DNA from: Symsagittifera roscoffensis
Taxonomy: Eukaryota > Xenacoelomorpha > Acoela > Convolutidae
Reading direction: 5' to 3'
Length of the DNA stretch: 64,000 nucleotides
Assembly: GCF_963678635.1 (NCBI RefSeq)
Contig: NW_026970764.1
Location: 1-64,000 of the forward strand
Below the pieces are notes generated by a model that was not told the DNA's origin, searched no databases, and worked only from the letters and a program-made list of their open reading frames with translations. Below are positions 1 to 12,425 of this stretch, piece after piece. Positions within the stretch are counted from its first letter, which is position 1. Every line of letters starts with the position of its first letter. Made by a program: the position numbers and the translations under genes.

Positions 1-38
1 GCAAGCAAGCTAGAAGCCCTTAAATCTGGTTAGACGTA

Positions 39-700
39 CAGTGCTGATTTAAATTATCCGGACAAATTGAACAAAACTTGAATTTTCAAACGCGTTTTTC
101 TCAAATTGGGTTAAGATTAGACAAAAAGGGAAGAGAACAAAAGTTGCTTAGAATTTCACCAGAATTGATATGGTACCATTTTTTCTCCGAAATTTTCAAC
201 AAAATTTTACCTCAAAAATTGGTCATTTTGGCTTTTTTCAATTAATCAAGAACTACGCGGAAACTACTTTGTTAATTGATAAGAAATTATATCACAGGAA
301 GCATCTTACGCAGTTCAACAAAGTTTAAGAAGGTTTAAATCTCCATAAATTTGCTCAAATTGTTTAAAATGAGATTCTGGGTTTTATATAGTAAAAATCA
401 CATTTATTGACAATCAAGTGAAAAATTTTTTTCTTATGCTGGGTTTCGGAGATTTAACCCCCCTTATTAAACTTTGTTGAGCTGCGTAAGAGGCTTCCTG
501 TGATATTTTTTTCTTATCAATTAACAAAATAGTTTCCGCGTAATTCTTGATTAATTGAAAAAAGCCAAAATGACCAATTTTTGAGGTAAAATTTTGTTGA
601 GAATTTTGGAGAAAAAATGGTATCATATTCTTTCTGGTGAAATTCTAAGCAAGTTTTGTTCTCTTCAATTTTTGTCTAATCATAACCCAATTTGAGAAGA
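39..700. mobile_element. Palindromic TA-flanked element, copy 1 (right end lost)
   Basis: The left arm begins CAGTGCTGATTTAAATTATC directly after a TA dinucleotide at 37-38. Bases about 60-330 return as reverse complement at about 445-700, so the copy is a near-complete foldback with a loop near 330-445. It matches the better preserved copy at 1175-1799 over most of its length. The right arm stops short of the terminal motif and passes straight into the sequence that begins the larger inverted repeat at 705. No transposase reading frame is visible. The TA target and CAGTG-type end suggest a Tc1/mariner-related non-autonomous element, by inference from ends only. Confidence 0.7.
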
Positions 701-704
701 ACGC

Positions 705-2277
705 TTGATCTTGAAAACTAACCATAAAACTTTCGCTCCAGCTAGTCTTTTTTTCTCCTTTGATTGTTTGCTATCTCAAAAACACAATCCGGCTGACAAA
801 GAGGCATTGTTGCCTTCATTTTGCCTTGCAAATAAACTTTTCTCTATTAAACTTTGCAAACTTCCTGTGTTTTGCGAGGTTGTCTAGAAGTCATTTTGAA
901 CTTGTCTGCTGCAAATTCTGTCTGCCTATCTGCCTATTTTGTTTTTAATCAGTTAAATGCAATTGTTTTGTCCCCTTCATCGCTTAATTCACTGAATTCT
1001 TCCAGGCCAACCGCTGCTGAGTTTCGAAAAAAAACGTTGATTTGAGTGCTTCAATTTTGATGCGCTCCATGCAATCTCATCCGACTAAGTATGTTTAGTG
1101 GTTATTGGTGAGACTTGTCATTTACGATAACACGAGTATCTAAAATAAACCTGATTAATTGATTTCGTTTTATACAGTGTTGATTTAAATTATCCGGACA
1201 AAACGAACAAAACTTGAATTTTCAAACGTGTTTTTCTCAATTTGGGTTAAGATTAGACAAAAAGTGAAGAGAAAAAAAGTTGCTTAGAATTTCACCAGAA
1301 TTGATATGGTACCATTTTTTCTCCAAAATTCTCAACAAAATTTTACCTCAAAAATTGGTCATTTTGGCTTTTTTCAATTAATCAAGAATTACGCGGAAAC
1401 TATTTTGTTCATTGATAAGAAAAAAATATCACAGGAAGCCTCATACTATATAAAACCCAGAATCTCATTTTAAACAATTTGAGCAAATTTATGGAGATTT
1501 AACCCTTCTTAAACTTTGTTGAACTGCGTAAGAGGCTTCCTGTGATATAATTTTCTTATCAATTAACAAAATAGTTTCCGCGTAATTCTTGATTAATTGA
1601 AAAAAGGCAAAAAGACCCATTTTTGGGGTAAAATTTTTGTTGAGAATTTCGGAGAAAAAATGGTACCATATCAATTCTGGTGAAATTCTAAGCAACTTTT
1701 TTTCTCTTCACTTTTGTCTAATCTTAACCCAATTTGAGAAAAACACGTTTGAAAATTCAAGTTTTGTTCGTTTTGTCCGGATAATTTAAATCAACACCGT
1801 ATAAAACGAAATCAATTAATCAGGTTTATTTTAGATACTCGTGTTATCGTAAATGACAAGTCTCACCAATAACCACTAAACATACTTAGTCGGATGAGAT
1901 TGCATGGAGCGCATCAAAATTGAAGCACTCAAATCAACGTTTTTTTTTCGAAACTCAGCAGCGGTTGGCCTGGAAGAATTCAGTGAATTAAGCGATGAAG
2001 GGGACAAAACAATTGCATTTAACTGATTAAAAACATAATAGGCAGATAGGCAGACAGAATTTGCAGCAGACAAGTTCAAAATGACTTCAAGACAACCTCG
2101 CAAAACACAGGAAGTTTTCAAAGGTTCATAGAGAAAAGTTTTTTTGCAAGGCAAAATGAAGGCAACAATGCCTTTTTGTCAGCCAGATTGTGTTTTTGAG
2201 ATAGCAAACAATCAAAGGAGAAAAAAAAGACTAGCTGGAGCGAAAGTTTTATGGTTAGTTTTCAAGATCAAGACCGG
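705..2277. repeat. Large inverted repeat enclosing a foldback element
   Basis: Bases about 705-1174 are repeated in reverse complement at about 1800-2277, and the foldback element lies between them. With the element's own arms the whole forms one palindrome of about 1.57 kb centred near 1485. Differences between arms are scattered and few. The outer arms contain short open stretches in several frames, none recognised. Either the outer arms belong to a larger foldback transposon, or a local inverted duplication (biological or from assembly) copied flanking DNA. Confidence 0.8.
1175..1799. mobile_element. Palindromic TA-flanked element, copy 2 (complete)
   Basis: Element of 625 bp. Left end CAGTGTTGATTTAAATTATC; the right end is its reverse complement with one change near the tip (CGGTGTTG on the complement). 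TA lies on both sides (1173-1174 and 1800-1801), as expected for Tc1/mariner-type insertion. The arms are self-complementary for about 270 bases each around a short centre at 1440-1500. No coding capacity is visible, so it is non-autonomous. It is related to copy 1 at 39-700. Confidence 0.75.
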
Positions 2278-3503
2278 ACACATCAAAAACACTAATAGTT
2301 GCTGGCAGCTTCTTTCGTCAGTTTGCAGTCTAACTTTTTTTGACCTGAACATGTTTAAATGATAAGTTCACTCAGGTTGATTCTTTTATACTTTAATTCA
2401 TTCTTGTTTTTGTAAACTAAGATGCAGAAAAAAACGAGGAAAAATCAAATTCACTCAGAGGTAATTACAAGAGTCATAGACATGACTTTTAGTTGATTTT
2501 CATTTGCTTTAAAAAAATTGCTCCGCCCTGCATTCGAAAACTAGTTGTTATCAAAGTTTCTCCTGATTGTGTCGATTACCTTTTTGGCTGGAAAATTACG
2601 CGTTTATCCTAATTTTCTCCAAAAATTTTCTATTAAATCGACAAATGAAAAGCGGGCACTGAAGTACAGAGGTCAACCATGCCCTTTCTATGCTATTTTA
2701 GGTAAATCAATGGAAAAAAGTTAACCTCATAAAAAATTATGGCATTTTGAAATGTCATGTTTTTGTTCACTTAATAGACCTTAACTAAATCTACTTTTCT
2801 GCAAAAGATTTCCCTCTACCTCGCAAATTTGCGGACACTCGACACGAGAATGAAAGCAAAAAAATCATCAACAAATAAGTATTGAAATTATAGTTAACAA
2901 CGCAAAAAACTTTGAACGTTTAACAAAACTTTCGGATGTTATTGATCTCATGGAATTATATAGTGATAAAAGATATCAAAAAAATATTCAAATTTCCTTA
3001 GATTACCAAACATTTAGATTAGCAAACATCCTTAGAGAAGCATTAGATTACCAAATATTTTGTTTAGCAACGACTTCTTTTCTCAATTTTGACTAAAATT
3101 TGTCAAATATATCCAAAAGTTGTATTCGAATTCCAGAAAAATTGCTACTTTTTTAATCTTTCATTGAACCAGGTTGATTTAGTTTTTATAAACTTCGGCA
3201 AAACATGAACTTGTGGCAATTTACTATGAAACTGAAATCTTCTCGAAATCTTAAGATAGATAAACGGCTCTTGTCTCATTTTTTTTTTAGGTTTCTCCTG
3301 AATCAATATTCTCCGAAATAAATATTAATCTCTAAACTATTGATTAATTGGCGAAATAATCTGTTAACTAGATACAGAAGATGTGTAAAATACAAACTAT
3401 TTTCAAAGTTTTTTATTCAAAGCTTCCTCAAAAACTACAGGGTAAATTTTAATATATCTGGTCATCACTCGGACGCTACCCCCATCCATCGTTTTTCGAC
3501 TTC
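2278..3503. other. No gene seen; AT-rich spacer
   Basis: AT-rich sequence without a convincing reading frame, RNA gene or terminal repeat. The short fragment CAAATATTTT/CAAACATTTAG recurs near 3005-3060, too little to define a repeat family. Confidence 0.5.
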
Positions 3504-3562
3504 ATAGTGATAAATTATCTAATTTATATCCAATAATAAAATGTAGTTTAGATCAGGTTCCA
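3504..3562 (+). repeat. 59-bp direct repeat, left copy
   Basis: This 59-bp segment matches 20126-20184 in the same orientation with two differences (57/59). It begins ATAGTGATAAATTATC and ends TAGATCAGGTTCCA. The two copies bound the retroelement-rich block between them. It is far longer than a target duplication, and the sequence on either side does not extend the match, so these could be remnants of long terminal repeats or of a repeat the element landed in. Confidence 0.75.
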
Positions 3563-5300
3563 CCCATCCGGGGTTTACAGAGTTTTTTAGTTCTATCTTT
3601 CTTTCTGTAATTGGAGGATGGATGATGAACGTTGGTATTTGACGGACATCTTTTTCTTATCCGGTTCCTCTTGAAGAAGAACGTTCCAGGACGCTGGAAT
3701 GATGGACATGAACTTGTTGTCTCGTCATTCGACAACGACTGTGATCCCCAAAGAAATCAATCCGATTTCAAAATGGTTTGCTATGTCAGGTTTTTCTGTA
3801 TTAGTGGAGAACTGTTTTGTGTTCAGCCTCGTCTGGGAATAAGAGAAAATCGTGTTGGAAGGGATGCCTTGTAACTCGGCTCTGTACTTATACTTGAACA
3901 TCGAGGTGGTCATTGGTCTGGTTCAATGAAGTCCCTTTCTGCGAATTCAACTCGTACTTTAAATCCTCTGAGTCGTGATTGTGGAAGGCCTTGCAAGGTC
4001 GGTTGTGTTTAGCCTTTCTTTTGTTCGAGTGTGATGGGATCGTCTAGCCTTTGGATGTTCGTCTTTGTTATTGTGTATGATCTTTATACTGCATATTATG
4101 ATTTAAATATTATAAATTTTTGTTAATTTGGTCTTTAGTCATGATTTTAGTTAGTTGTTTTCACAAAAGCGTTTTATTTTAATTTAGTTATTTTGAAGAG
4201 TTACTCACCCTAAGTACCTCTTATTAAAAATTGAAGTGTGGTCACAAAGCGTGGGTGTAGCGCGGGGGGTTAGGCCGGCTATAAGCATGCTCAGGACGTC
4301 CTTCTCTGGTGAGAGGTCCTGTTATGTGATAACATTTTGTGTTGGTTTTTTTCTGGTTTTTCTTATGTTACTTTGGTTGTCCTCTTTTCAAAAATCAAAT
4401 TATTTTTGGTTTGGATTTGTCTTACAACTTTTTTGTGTTTTATTATTTCTTTCTTAGACTTTATAATAGTCTTCAAAAGAATAAATTATCCAGTTTTGAG
4501 CTGGGTTAATCCGGTTTGGGTACCGTTGGTTTTCTTTTCTTAGTCATGCTGTTATTTTATGATTTGTGGTGTTTAGTAAGCTGCGTTGGTTATTTTGGTT
4601 TAGTATATAATTCCTTTCCAACGGGGTTAAAGAAAAATTGGAAAATGTTATTGCTTGTTTGAGTTGTTGTTAGTGAAAACTTGAAACATAAAATCATCAT
4701 TTTAAACAAATCTTCGTGGGCGAGCTGTGCGATTTTGGATAGAATTCTTGTGCGAATGAAGAAAAATATTGAAAATGTTAGTACTACTTTCTCATTTTTA
4801 TGAAGTTATTGCTTGGAAATTGAGTTTTAGTGCTTTTGGGGATTTTTAAAATTATAAATTTTCATCGTATTTAATTTGGTATAAATTTTACTACATTATT
4901 TAGTGCGAAAGATTTAGTCATAGCAAAAGAGTTTTACTTGAGTTGTATTATAATTTAACAAGTTTGTATTTTTATTTGTCTTTTTTCTGTTTTATAGATG
5001 ATTATGGTGAGAAGACTAAAAGAAGAAATTAAACATTGATAAAAAATGGTTAGTACAATTTTGAATTTAATAGTTAAAATTATTTTAATTCATATTTACC
5101 TTATTCATCTGGGAAAAAGCAATGTGGGAAGATTTTGTAATCAAGTCTGATGTTGTTGGTAACTTGGCTAGTATGCGCATGACATTTTTAGTTGTAGCAG
5201 TGGCCAAAGCAATTGAAGTGCGTTGATGGTGTTTAGTTTTTCGGTGCCTACTGCGAATTCATGAGGTGTGTTCTGGTTGAGGTTGTAAATTTTATGGTTT
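3563..5300. other. Non-coding flank or tail of the env-bearing block
   Basis: AT-rich, T-biased sequence with no frame I trust. A more GC-rich patch at about 4236-4325 (around GCGCGGGGGGTTAGGCC) stands out from its surroundings and could be an end structure of the retroelement, but no matching copy was found at the other end of the block. No gene called. Confidence 0.35.
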
Positions 5301-5322
5301 TATTTAGTATTATGAATAAATT

Positions 5323-6995
5323 CTAGTATGGGGATTTCGATAGATTGTATGAATTCATGCGGGATAATGAAGGGTCTTGATTCTTCATCATTGAAGGTCT
5401 TCGTGATGGGACAGAATATATACATTTGGGTAACTGGGTCGTAGTTGCGGAGAATGCCGTGGAGGTTAGTATTTTTAATGCAGTAAGTAAAATTAAGAAA
5501 AAATGTTGACGTGTGTTTCGATTTAAAAAACTGAAAACGGTGGTGGGATTGTCGTGATGGTGTGTATAAATCATTATGGTTTAAAAAGATTAAAAAGATG
5601 TGTATAAATCATTATGGTATAAATCATTAAAAAGATAATATGTGTAAGTGTGCGTTTGTATAGTGCGTAACATTATATCGTGGGAACAGTGCAAATCGCG
5701 TTCCTGTGGTGAAAGAAAGTGAAATGTTAGTGACAATAACTGAATCTTGTCATGGAAGCTTTCATATGCTTGCATGTCAACTAGTGCTTCTGAAATTATA
5801 TGATCGTGCTTTTTATCAAAAATTTTAAGTGTAAATAGGTATGGTGTTTTAAAAGAAAAATTTTCGGTTAGTTGCGGTTTTGCGAAGCGGTCTTCGTCTA
5901 AAAACTAATCTTGGTTAGGCCGGATGATATTATGATCGTAATTTTCAATTGAGTTATCGTTAGCTTGGGGTGCGGTGAATGTTTTTAATATTTTTTAATA
6001 TCCAACGTATGTAAATTGTCGAGGTGTTAGTGATATGGTGAGTCTATATAGTATATTTTTGTTTCTTTCGATATTTTCATTAGTATTAGTGAGTGGTAAA
6101 TAGAAGGATTAATATAGTTGTAATAAGCTGTCCAATGAAATGTTGGCATTACAACGTGCTCATTAACAAAATTTCGTGTTTCATTAGTAGTGGTAGAGGT
6201 ATATTGTGGAAATGAGGGTAGGGTTATTTGGAGGAAACATTTTGTATTTGTGTGTTCTGGGTGGTTGATGTGTTCTCTGGCTGTTCCGGGTTTGATTGTA
6301 AATGGTTGATTTGGGAACTTTCGTTTAAAAGTGCGGCAAGCTCGGTTAGTGCTGGTAGATGTTTCTGTAGATGTGGATGATTGAGCTAATGATGGAGTGT
6401 AATCTGATAGTGGTGTAGGTGTTGGTGGGTTTGATGATGTTATTGTTGATGATAGTTGATGTATCGTAAGAGTGTGGGGGTATGTTATATGTTGCTGCAA
6501 TGTAATAAATTTGTCAAGTTCTTTGGAAATTTGGATATTATCTGAGGAGTTGTTATTCGATCTGTCGGAATTAAATGGAGAAAAGGTTGGGGTTACCTGG
6601 GAGGCGTAAGAAGGAGTGGAAAGGGTTGGGAGTGGATGACTGGCTTGTATGGGTCGAAAGGTGGGTTTTGAAAAAGCTGAAGAGTTGGTCTGGGTATGGG
6701 TAGAGGGAGATGGTTCGGAGTCTGCGAATTTGTCGGGAGTTTCTATATCGGAGTTGTTAAATTCGTGCTTGATGGTATATCAAAAACTGGAGAATCGGGT
6801 GGCGGGAAAGCAAAACGTGGGATGATTGGGATTTGGGTTTGGAGGTTGGCTGGATGGGAATTTGAGCGACCGAGGGATCCAATTTGTCGGCTCATCGTGG
6901 GCTAAAAAATGATTATTTTTAGACTGAAAAGTGATGGTATGGAGTTGATCAATATTTTGTTCATATGTATTATCATTTAGTGAATGATGTGTCAT
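5323..6995 (-). pseudogene. Proline/threonine-rich tail segments of the env-bearing element
   Basis: Several minus-strand open segments are rich in Pro, Thr, Ser and Asn. The longest, 6027-6500, contains SNPPTPTPLSDYTPSLA and a Ser/Thr run STSTETSTSTN, followed by a more ordinary region with aromatic residues. Composition and strand match the rest of the block. No family recognised: it could be a further structural or accessory reading frame of the element, or displaced gag sequence. Broken; not joined here. Confidence 0.4.
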
Positions 6996-7130
6996 TATGT
7001 GTTGAATGGGACTTTGTGTTGTATTTGGTCTGAAATTAAGAATTTATTTGTGATTGCTAAATTTCGAAAATTTCGGGGAACTAACGATAATGGATGGTTT
7101 TGTGGTAGGGTTTGTATCTGTGGTGCTGTA

Positions 7131-9529
7131 GGTGTCGTATCTCCATTATTATGTTCTTCGTCTTATGTGTTTGGTCTTGTAGTTAATTTTGTATTATATT
7201 CTTTTATTTGTGCATCTAAAAGTATTTTATTTATTGATGATGAAAATATTCCAAAAAAATCCCGCAAGTAAAATACGTGCTACACTTGCTTGGCGGTTTA
7301 CTTGTGTGTATAGCACATGTGTTATAGATTCCTTTCAACAGTGAGAAAAGAAATCCTATAAAGTTAACCATAGCGTATAAGATAGTTAATCTTTCAAAGA
7401 TGTAATAGGGCCATCCTAGAAAGGCGAGAATATAGTTTTTTAAGGTTACAATAATTGTAAATGTTTATGGTTGAGATATCTTGTGGCCTGTATTTTTCAC
7501 AATTTAACTATATGTAATCGTTAATTTCCTTAAAACAACCGCTGTAGTCTTGTGTATGAATATCTGCAAATCCTGCGGTTTCGGCAAGTTTTCTTAAATT
7601 CTGGTCAATTGATTGTCGTTGTTTTGTGTCCATTTGTGTTAGTAATTCCTGAAATTGCTGTGTTCGAAAGTGATGTTGTATATCAGATTTAGAATATATT
7701 CCAATTGATTGTAATTCATTATTTGGGTTGCGAGCGATAGCTCGGATACTTTCTGGTGAAAACTTTTTTAGTGGTTGCATTAATGTAGGATATGTTGTAA
7801 GTAGGTAGTATTTATTTTCGTCAGGGTTTAATTGTACGACATTGTGGCTATTTTTTGATCCACATGGGTCTGCGGTATCCCAAAAATCTGTTCGTCGTGA
7901 AAATGTGTCGACAAAATGTACTTTATTTTTGTAGGATATGGGGATTCTTTTATAACAAAGTTTATCTTCAAAAACATATAACGGTGATACATTTTTGGTG
8001 CAAGTATAAAACCATAAAACAATTCCTCCGTAGTCAAGAAAGTTTGATCTATTTCCTGATAATAAATATCCAGCGTAGGGTATATTTAATACTGCTAATG
8101 CGAGTGATTGTAAGATTTGTGTTCTATCTAATTCGCATAGTTGATGAAGTGTTTCTAATTCAGAAAGTGACATTTCTTGAAAAATTCTTCTACTTGTGTA
8201 GTCTAATTTCATATCTAAGTGAATAGCATAATGTATATAGCCAAAGTAGGTGTTATTCATAAGTGATAATTCTTGTAAGCGTGTACTTTTACTATGGGAT
8301 GGTGTTAGTTTTCCATCAGGTTGACCTGTGCTTTTATAGAAGTTCACCGGGACGTATGATGTGCCTTCGCTAACAGGGTAACTTGTTGCGTAAGGGTCAA
8401 TTTTTATTTTTCCAGTTGTCATGTCTAAACTTTTTTTTGTATTCGACAAATATTTCTGAATATTGTCTTTTGTAGAGTGGGTTTTTGTATTTACATGCAA
8501 ATTCTGTTTCTTGATAAATTTGAAAACGTGTCAATTTATTTTCTACATCATGAATGTTTCTAAAGTCATTGCTCAGTTTGCGAGAAGGGTTCACTTGTTC
8601 GTATGGGATGGATTCAATAAAATATTTTTCATGGATTTTTATCATTCGAGCGTGTATTTTTGCTACTTGAAAATTTGTACATGTGACTTCGGGAAACCAA
8701 ACAATTGTTGCTTGGGTTCTTGTTGTAGGATCACAATAACCTTGATCGTTTTTGCAAGGTAATCTAATTCCCTGATAGATCATGGTGTTATCAGTTAAAT
8801 CTCGTGTGAGTTGTATTTTTTCAAGTTGTATTTTCCAATCAAAAAACAATATATCTTGATATCCTTTATCTTTTGTACCTGCTTTGCAGTTTGAGGGATT
8901 ATTTATTCCAATGTGTGGTATCCAGTGTTTATCGTGTATATCATAAGTTAATCGTCCGTGTGCGCCATTATATGGGTATTTTTTGTCTAGTTTAACATGT
9001 CCTTGATATCGTTCAAGTTCTGCTTGATGTACAGAATCGGCAAAGACTTGAAAATTTACTATTTTTCTGTCTGATTTTTTTTCTTCTTAGATTTAATCTG
9101 AGAAAATCATTTTTACAATCGTCGGGGTTTAGATATAAAAGTCTTTCTATATTACTCTGGTAAAATAATTCATGATCAAGTCGGTTTTTTTTCCGTTTGA
9201 AACTTGTGAACAATGTACTTTCTTTTCGGAAAACGTTGCTGTAAATTTATATCCTGTGACTGTCGTTGCTCGGGCTTTTGAATACAATGTTGCTATTACA
9301 TTTGTAGTTTCTATAGCTTGTGGTTCTGTTTTGCATTGTGTTACTTGATTTATTGCATACTTGTGTAGTGTTTTTTGTTCGTTTTCTTCACAATCATAAT
9401 AAAACCTGACGTCCTGTGCGAGGAGATGGATTCGTGTTTCGGTCGGAAAATATTAGAAAAAAGATTTGTTGAAAAGTTAATATTTTTAGAATATACATGG
9501 GTATGATAATCCGGAGTATGGGTTATAAA
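7131..9529 (-). pseudogene. Envelope-like glycoprotein module, copy A
   Basis: Second of two tandem copies in the element's reading direction. Open minus-strand segments at 8397-8849 and 7508-8500 carry the hallmark pieces: LPCKNDQGYCDPTTRTQAT, a conserved VWFPEVTC, then LDYGGIVLWFYTCTK followed by a paired Cys (CYKRIPI). A hydrophobic stretch near 7300-7440 would suit a membrane anchor. Spacing of cysteines and the DPTT..AT and DYGG blocks resemble, from memory, the glycoproteins of chuviruses (Mononegavirales relatives), known to have been captured by LTR retroelements of arthropods. Assignment to chuvirus-like is inference; envelope-like is firmer. Broken, several breaks. Confidence 0.55.
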
Positions 9530-11935
9530 AGGTGTCGTATCTACATTATTATGTTCTTCGTCTCATGTGTTTGGTCTTTTAGTTAATTTTGTATTATATT
9601 CTTTTATTTGTGCATCTAAAAGTATTTTATTTATTGATGATGAAAATATTCCAAAAAATCCCGCAAATTATATACGTGCTACACTTTCTTGGCGGTTTAC
9701 TTGAGTGTATAGCACATGTGTTATAGATTCCTTTCAACAGTGAGAAAAGAAATCCTATAAAGTTAAACATAGCGTATAAGATAGTTAATCTTTCAAAGAT
9801 GTAATAGGGCCATCATAGAAAGGCGAGAATTTAGATTTTTAAGTTTACAAAATTGAAAATAGTTATGGGTGAAATATTTTGTGGTCTGTATTTTTCACCA
9901 TTTAACTATATGTAATCTTTAATTTCCTTAAAATATCCGCGGTAGTCTTGTGTAAAATATCTGCAAATCCTGCGGTTTCGGCAAGTTTTTTTAAATTCTG
10001 ATCGGTTGATCGTCGTTGTATTGTGTCCATTTGTGTTAGTAATTCCTGAAATTGCTGTGTTGGAATGTGATGTTGTATATCAGATTTAGAATATATTCCA
10101 ATTGATTGTAAATCAATATTTGGGTTGCGAGCGATAGCTCGGATACTTTCTGGTGAAAACTTTTTTAGTGGTTGCATTAATGTAGGATATGTTGTTAGTA
10201 GGTAGTATTTTTTTCGTCAGGGTTTAATTGTACGTTGTTGTGGCTAATTTCTGATCCACATGGGTCTGCGGTATCCCAGAAATATGTTCGTCGTGGAAGT
10301 GTGGGGACAAAATGTACTTTGTTTTTGTAGAATATGGGGATTCTTTTATAACAACGTTTATCTTCAAAAACATATAACGGTGATACAATTTTGGTGCAAG
10401 TATAAAACCATAAAACAATTCCTCCGTAGTCAAGAAAGTTTGATCTATTTCCTGATAATAAATATCCTGCGTAGAGTATATTTAAGACTGCTAATTTGAG
10501 TGATTGTAAGATTTGTGTTCTATCTAATTCGCATAGTTGATGAAGTGTTTCTAGTTCAGAAAGTGACATTTTTTGGAAAATTCCACTAATTGTGTACTCT
10601 AATTTCATATCTAAGTGAATATCATAATGTATATTGCCAAAGTAGGTGTTATTCATAAGTGATAATTCTTGTAAGCGTGTACTTTTACTATGGGATGGTG
10701 TTAGTTTTCCACCAAGTTGACCTCTGCTTTTAAAGAAGTTCACTGGGTCGTATGATGTGCCTTCGTTAACAGGGTGACTTGTTGCCTGGGGGTCAATTTT
10801 TATTTTTTCAGTTGTCATGTCAAAACTTTTTTTGTATTCGACAAATATTTCTGAATATTGTGTTTTGTAGAGTGGGATTTTGTATTTACATGCAAATTCT
10901 GTTTCTTGATGAATTTGAAAACGTGTCAATTTATTTTCTATAGCATGAATGTTTCTACAATCATTGCTCAGTTTGCGAGAAGGGTTCACTTGTTTGTATG
11001 GGATGGATTCAATAAAATATTTTTTATGGAATTTTATCATTCGAGCGTGTATTTTTGCTACTTGAAAAGTTGTACATGTGACTTCGGGAAACCAAACAAT
11101 TGTTGCTTGAGTTCTTGTTGTAGGATCACAATAACCTTGATCGTTTTTGCAAGGTAATCTAATTCCTTGATAGATCATGGTGTTATCAGTTAAATCTCGT
11201 GTGAGTTGTATTTTTTCAAGTTGTATTTTCCAATTAAAAAACAATATTTCTTGGTATCCTTTATCTTTTGTACCAGCTTTGCAGTTTGAGGGATTATTTA
11301 TTCCAATGTGTGGTATCCATTGTTTTTCGTGTATATCATAAGTTAATCGTCCGTGTGCGCCATTATATGGGTATTTTTCGTCTAGTTTAACATGTCCTTG
11401 ATATCGTTCAAGTTCTGCTTGATGTACAGAATTGGCAAAAACTTGAAACTTTACTATTTTTCTGTCTAATTTTTTTGTTGTTAGATTTAATCTGAGAAAG
11501 TCGTTTCTACAATTGTCGGGGTTTAGATGTAAAAGTCTTTCTATATTACTCTGGTAAAATTATTCGTGATCAAGTCGGTTTTTATTTCCGTTGGAAACTT
11601 GTGAACAATGTACTTTTTTTTCGGAAAACGTTGCTGTAATTTTATATTCTGTGACTGTCTTTGCTCGGGCTTTTGAATACAATGTTGCTATTACATTTGT
11701 AGTTTCTATAGCTTGTGGTTCTGTTTCGCATTGTGTTACTTGATTTATTGCATACTTGTGTAGTGTTTTTTGTTCGCTTTCTTGACAATCATAGTGTGTT
11801 ACTAATAAAACCTGACGTTCTGTGCGCGGAGATGGATTCGTGTTTCGGTCGGAAAATATTAGAAAACGGATTTGTTGAAATGTTAATATTTTTAGAGTAT
11901 ACATGTGTATGATAATCCGGAATATGGGTTATAAA
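9530..11935 (-). pseudogene. Envelope-like glycoprotein module, copy B
   Basis: First copy in the element's reading direction, lying just downstream of the reverse transcriptase region. Its longest open segment, 10195-11244 (349 residues), holds LPCKNDQGYCDPTTRTQAT, FPEVTCTTFQVAKIHARM, and the LDYGGIVLWFYTC block. An amino-terminal segment at 11560-11904 has a cysteine-bearing ectodomain character (THYDCQESE, QVTQCETE). Together the copy spans enough for a glycoprotein of about 650-700 residues, the size known for chuvirus glycoproteins. It matches copy A base by base along about 2.4 kb, including the non-coding tail. Broken, fewer breaks than copy A. Confidence 0.55.
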
Positions 11936-12425
11936 ATGTTATGTATCCAATTGTGTTTTTTGTATATCTATCGTATTTATATATTACTTCAGTTGTTATA
12001 AATGGTGGGGGTAGCGATTGAGCTGTTATATTTGGTGGGCTTAATGGATAGGGGTGTTGTACAATATTATTAAGTTTGACTGTTATTTCAAACTTTAATT
12101 GAAGACTGTTTTGTTGGAGTTTTTGAACGTTATGTTTTCGAATATCTTCGTGGATATCTTGTATATATCGTAATCTATTTAGTGCCCAACTGTGGACTCG
12201 GTGGCTTCCGTTATGTTGTCCGAATAGTGAGGGATGAGCTTCGAATGTGTTCCAATCTAATCGTAGGGGTATTTTCGTTGATTGTTCTCTGTATCGAGCG
12301 TCGAGGTTATTTGGGAAATTTAGAGGAAAAAATGATGGTGATATTTGGCTAATTGATGGTGTCAAGGGAGTGATAATGTTTCTGGTAGAGATGATAATGT
12401 TGTATCTGAGGAAAGATCTATTGGT

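Noticed and set aside
1876-2154. 92-residue minus-strand frame in the foldback arm
   Set aside because: The same sequence occurs in the opposite arm, no family is recognised, and composition looks non-coding.
3563-5000. Left LTR of the env-bearing element
   Set aside because: No sequence from this stretch was found again at 18.5-20.1 kb apart from the 59-bp repeat.
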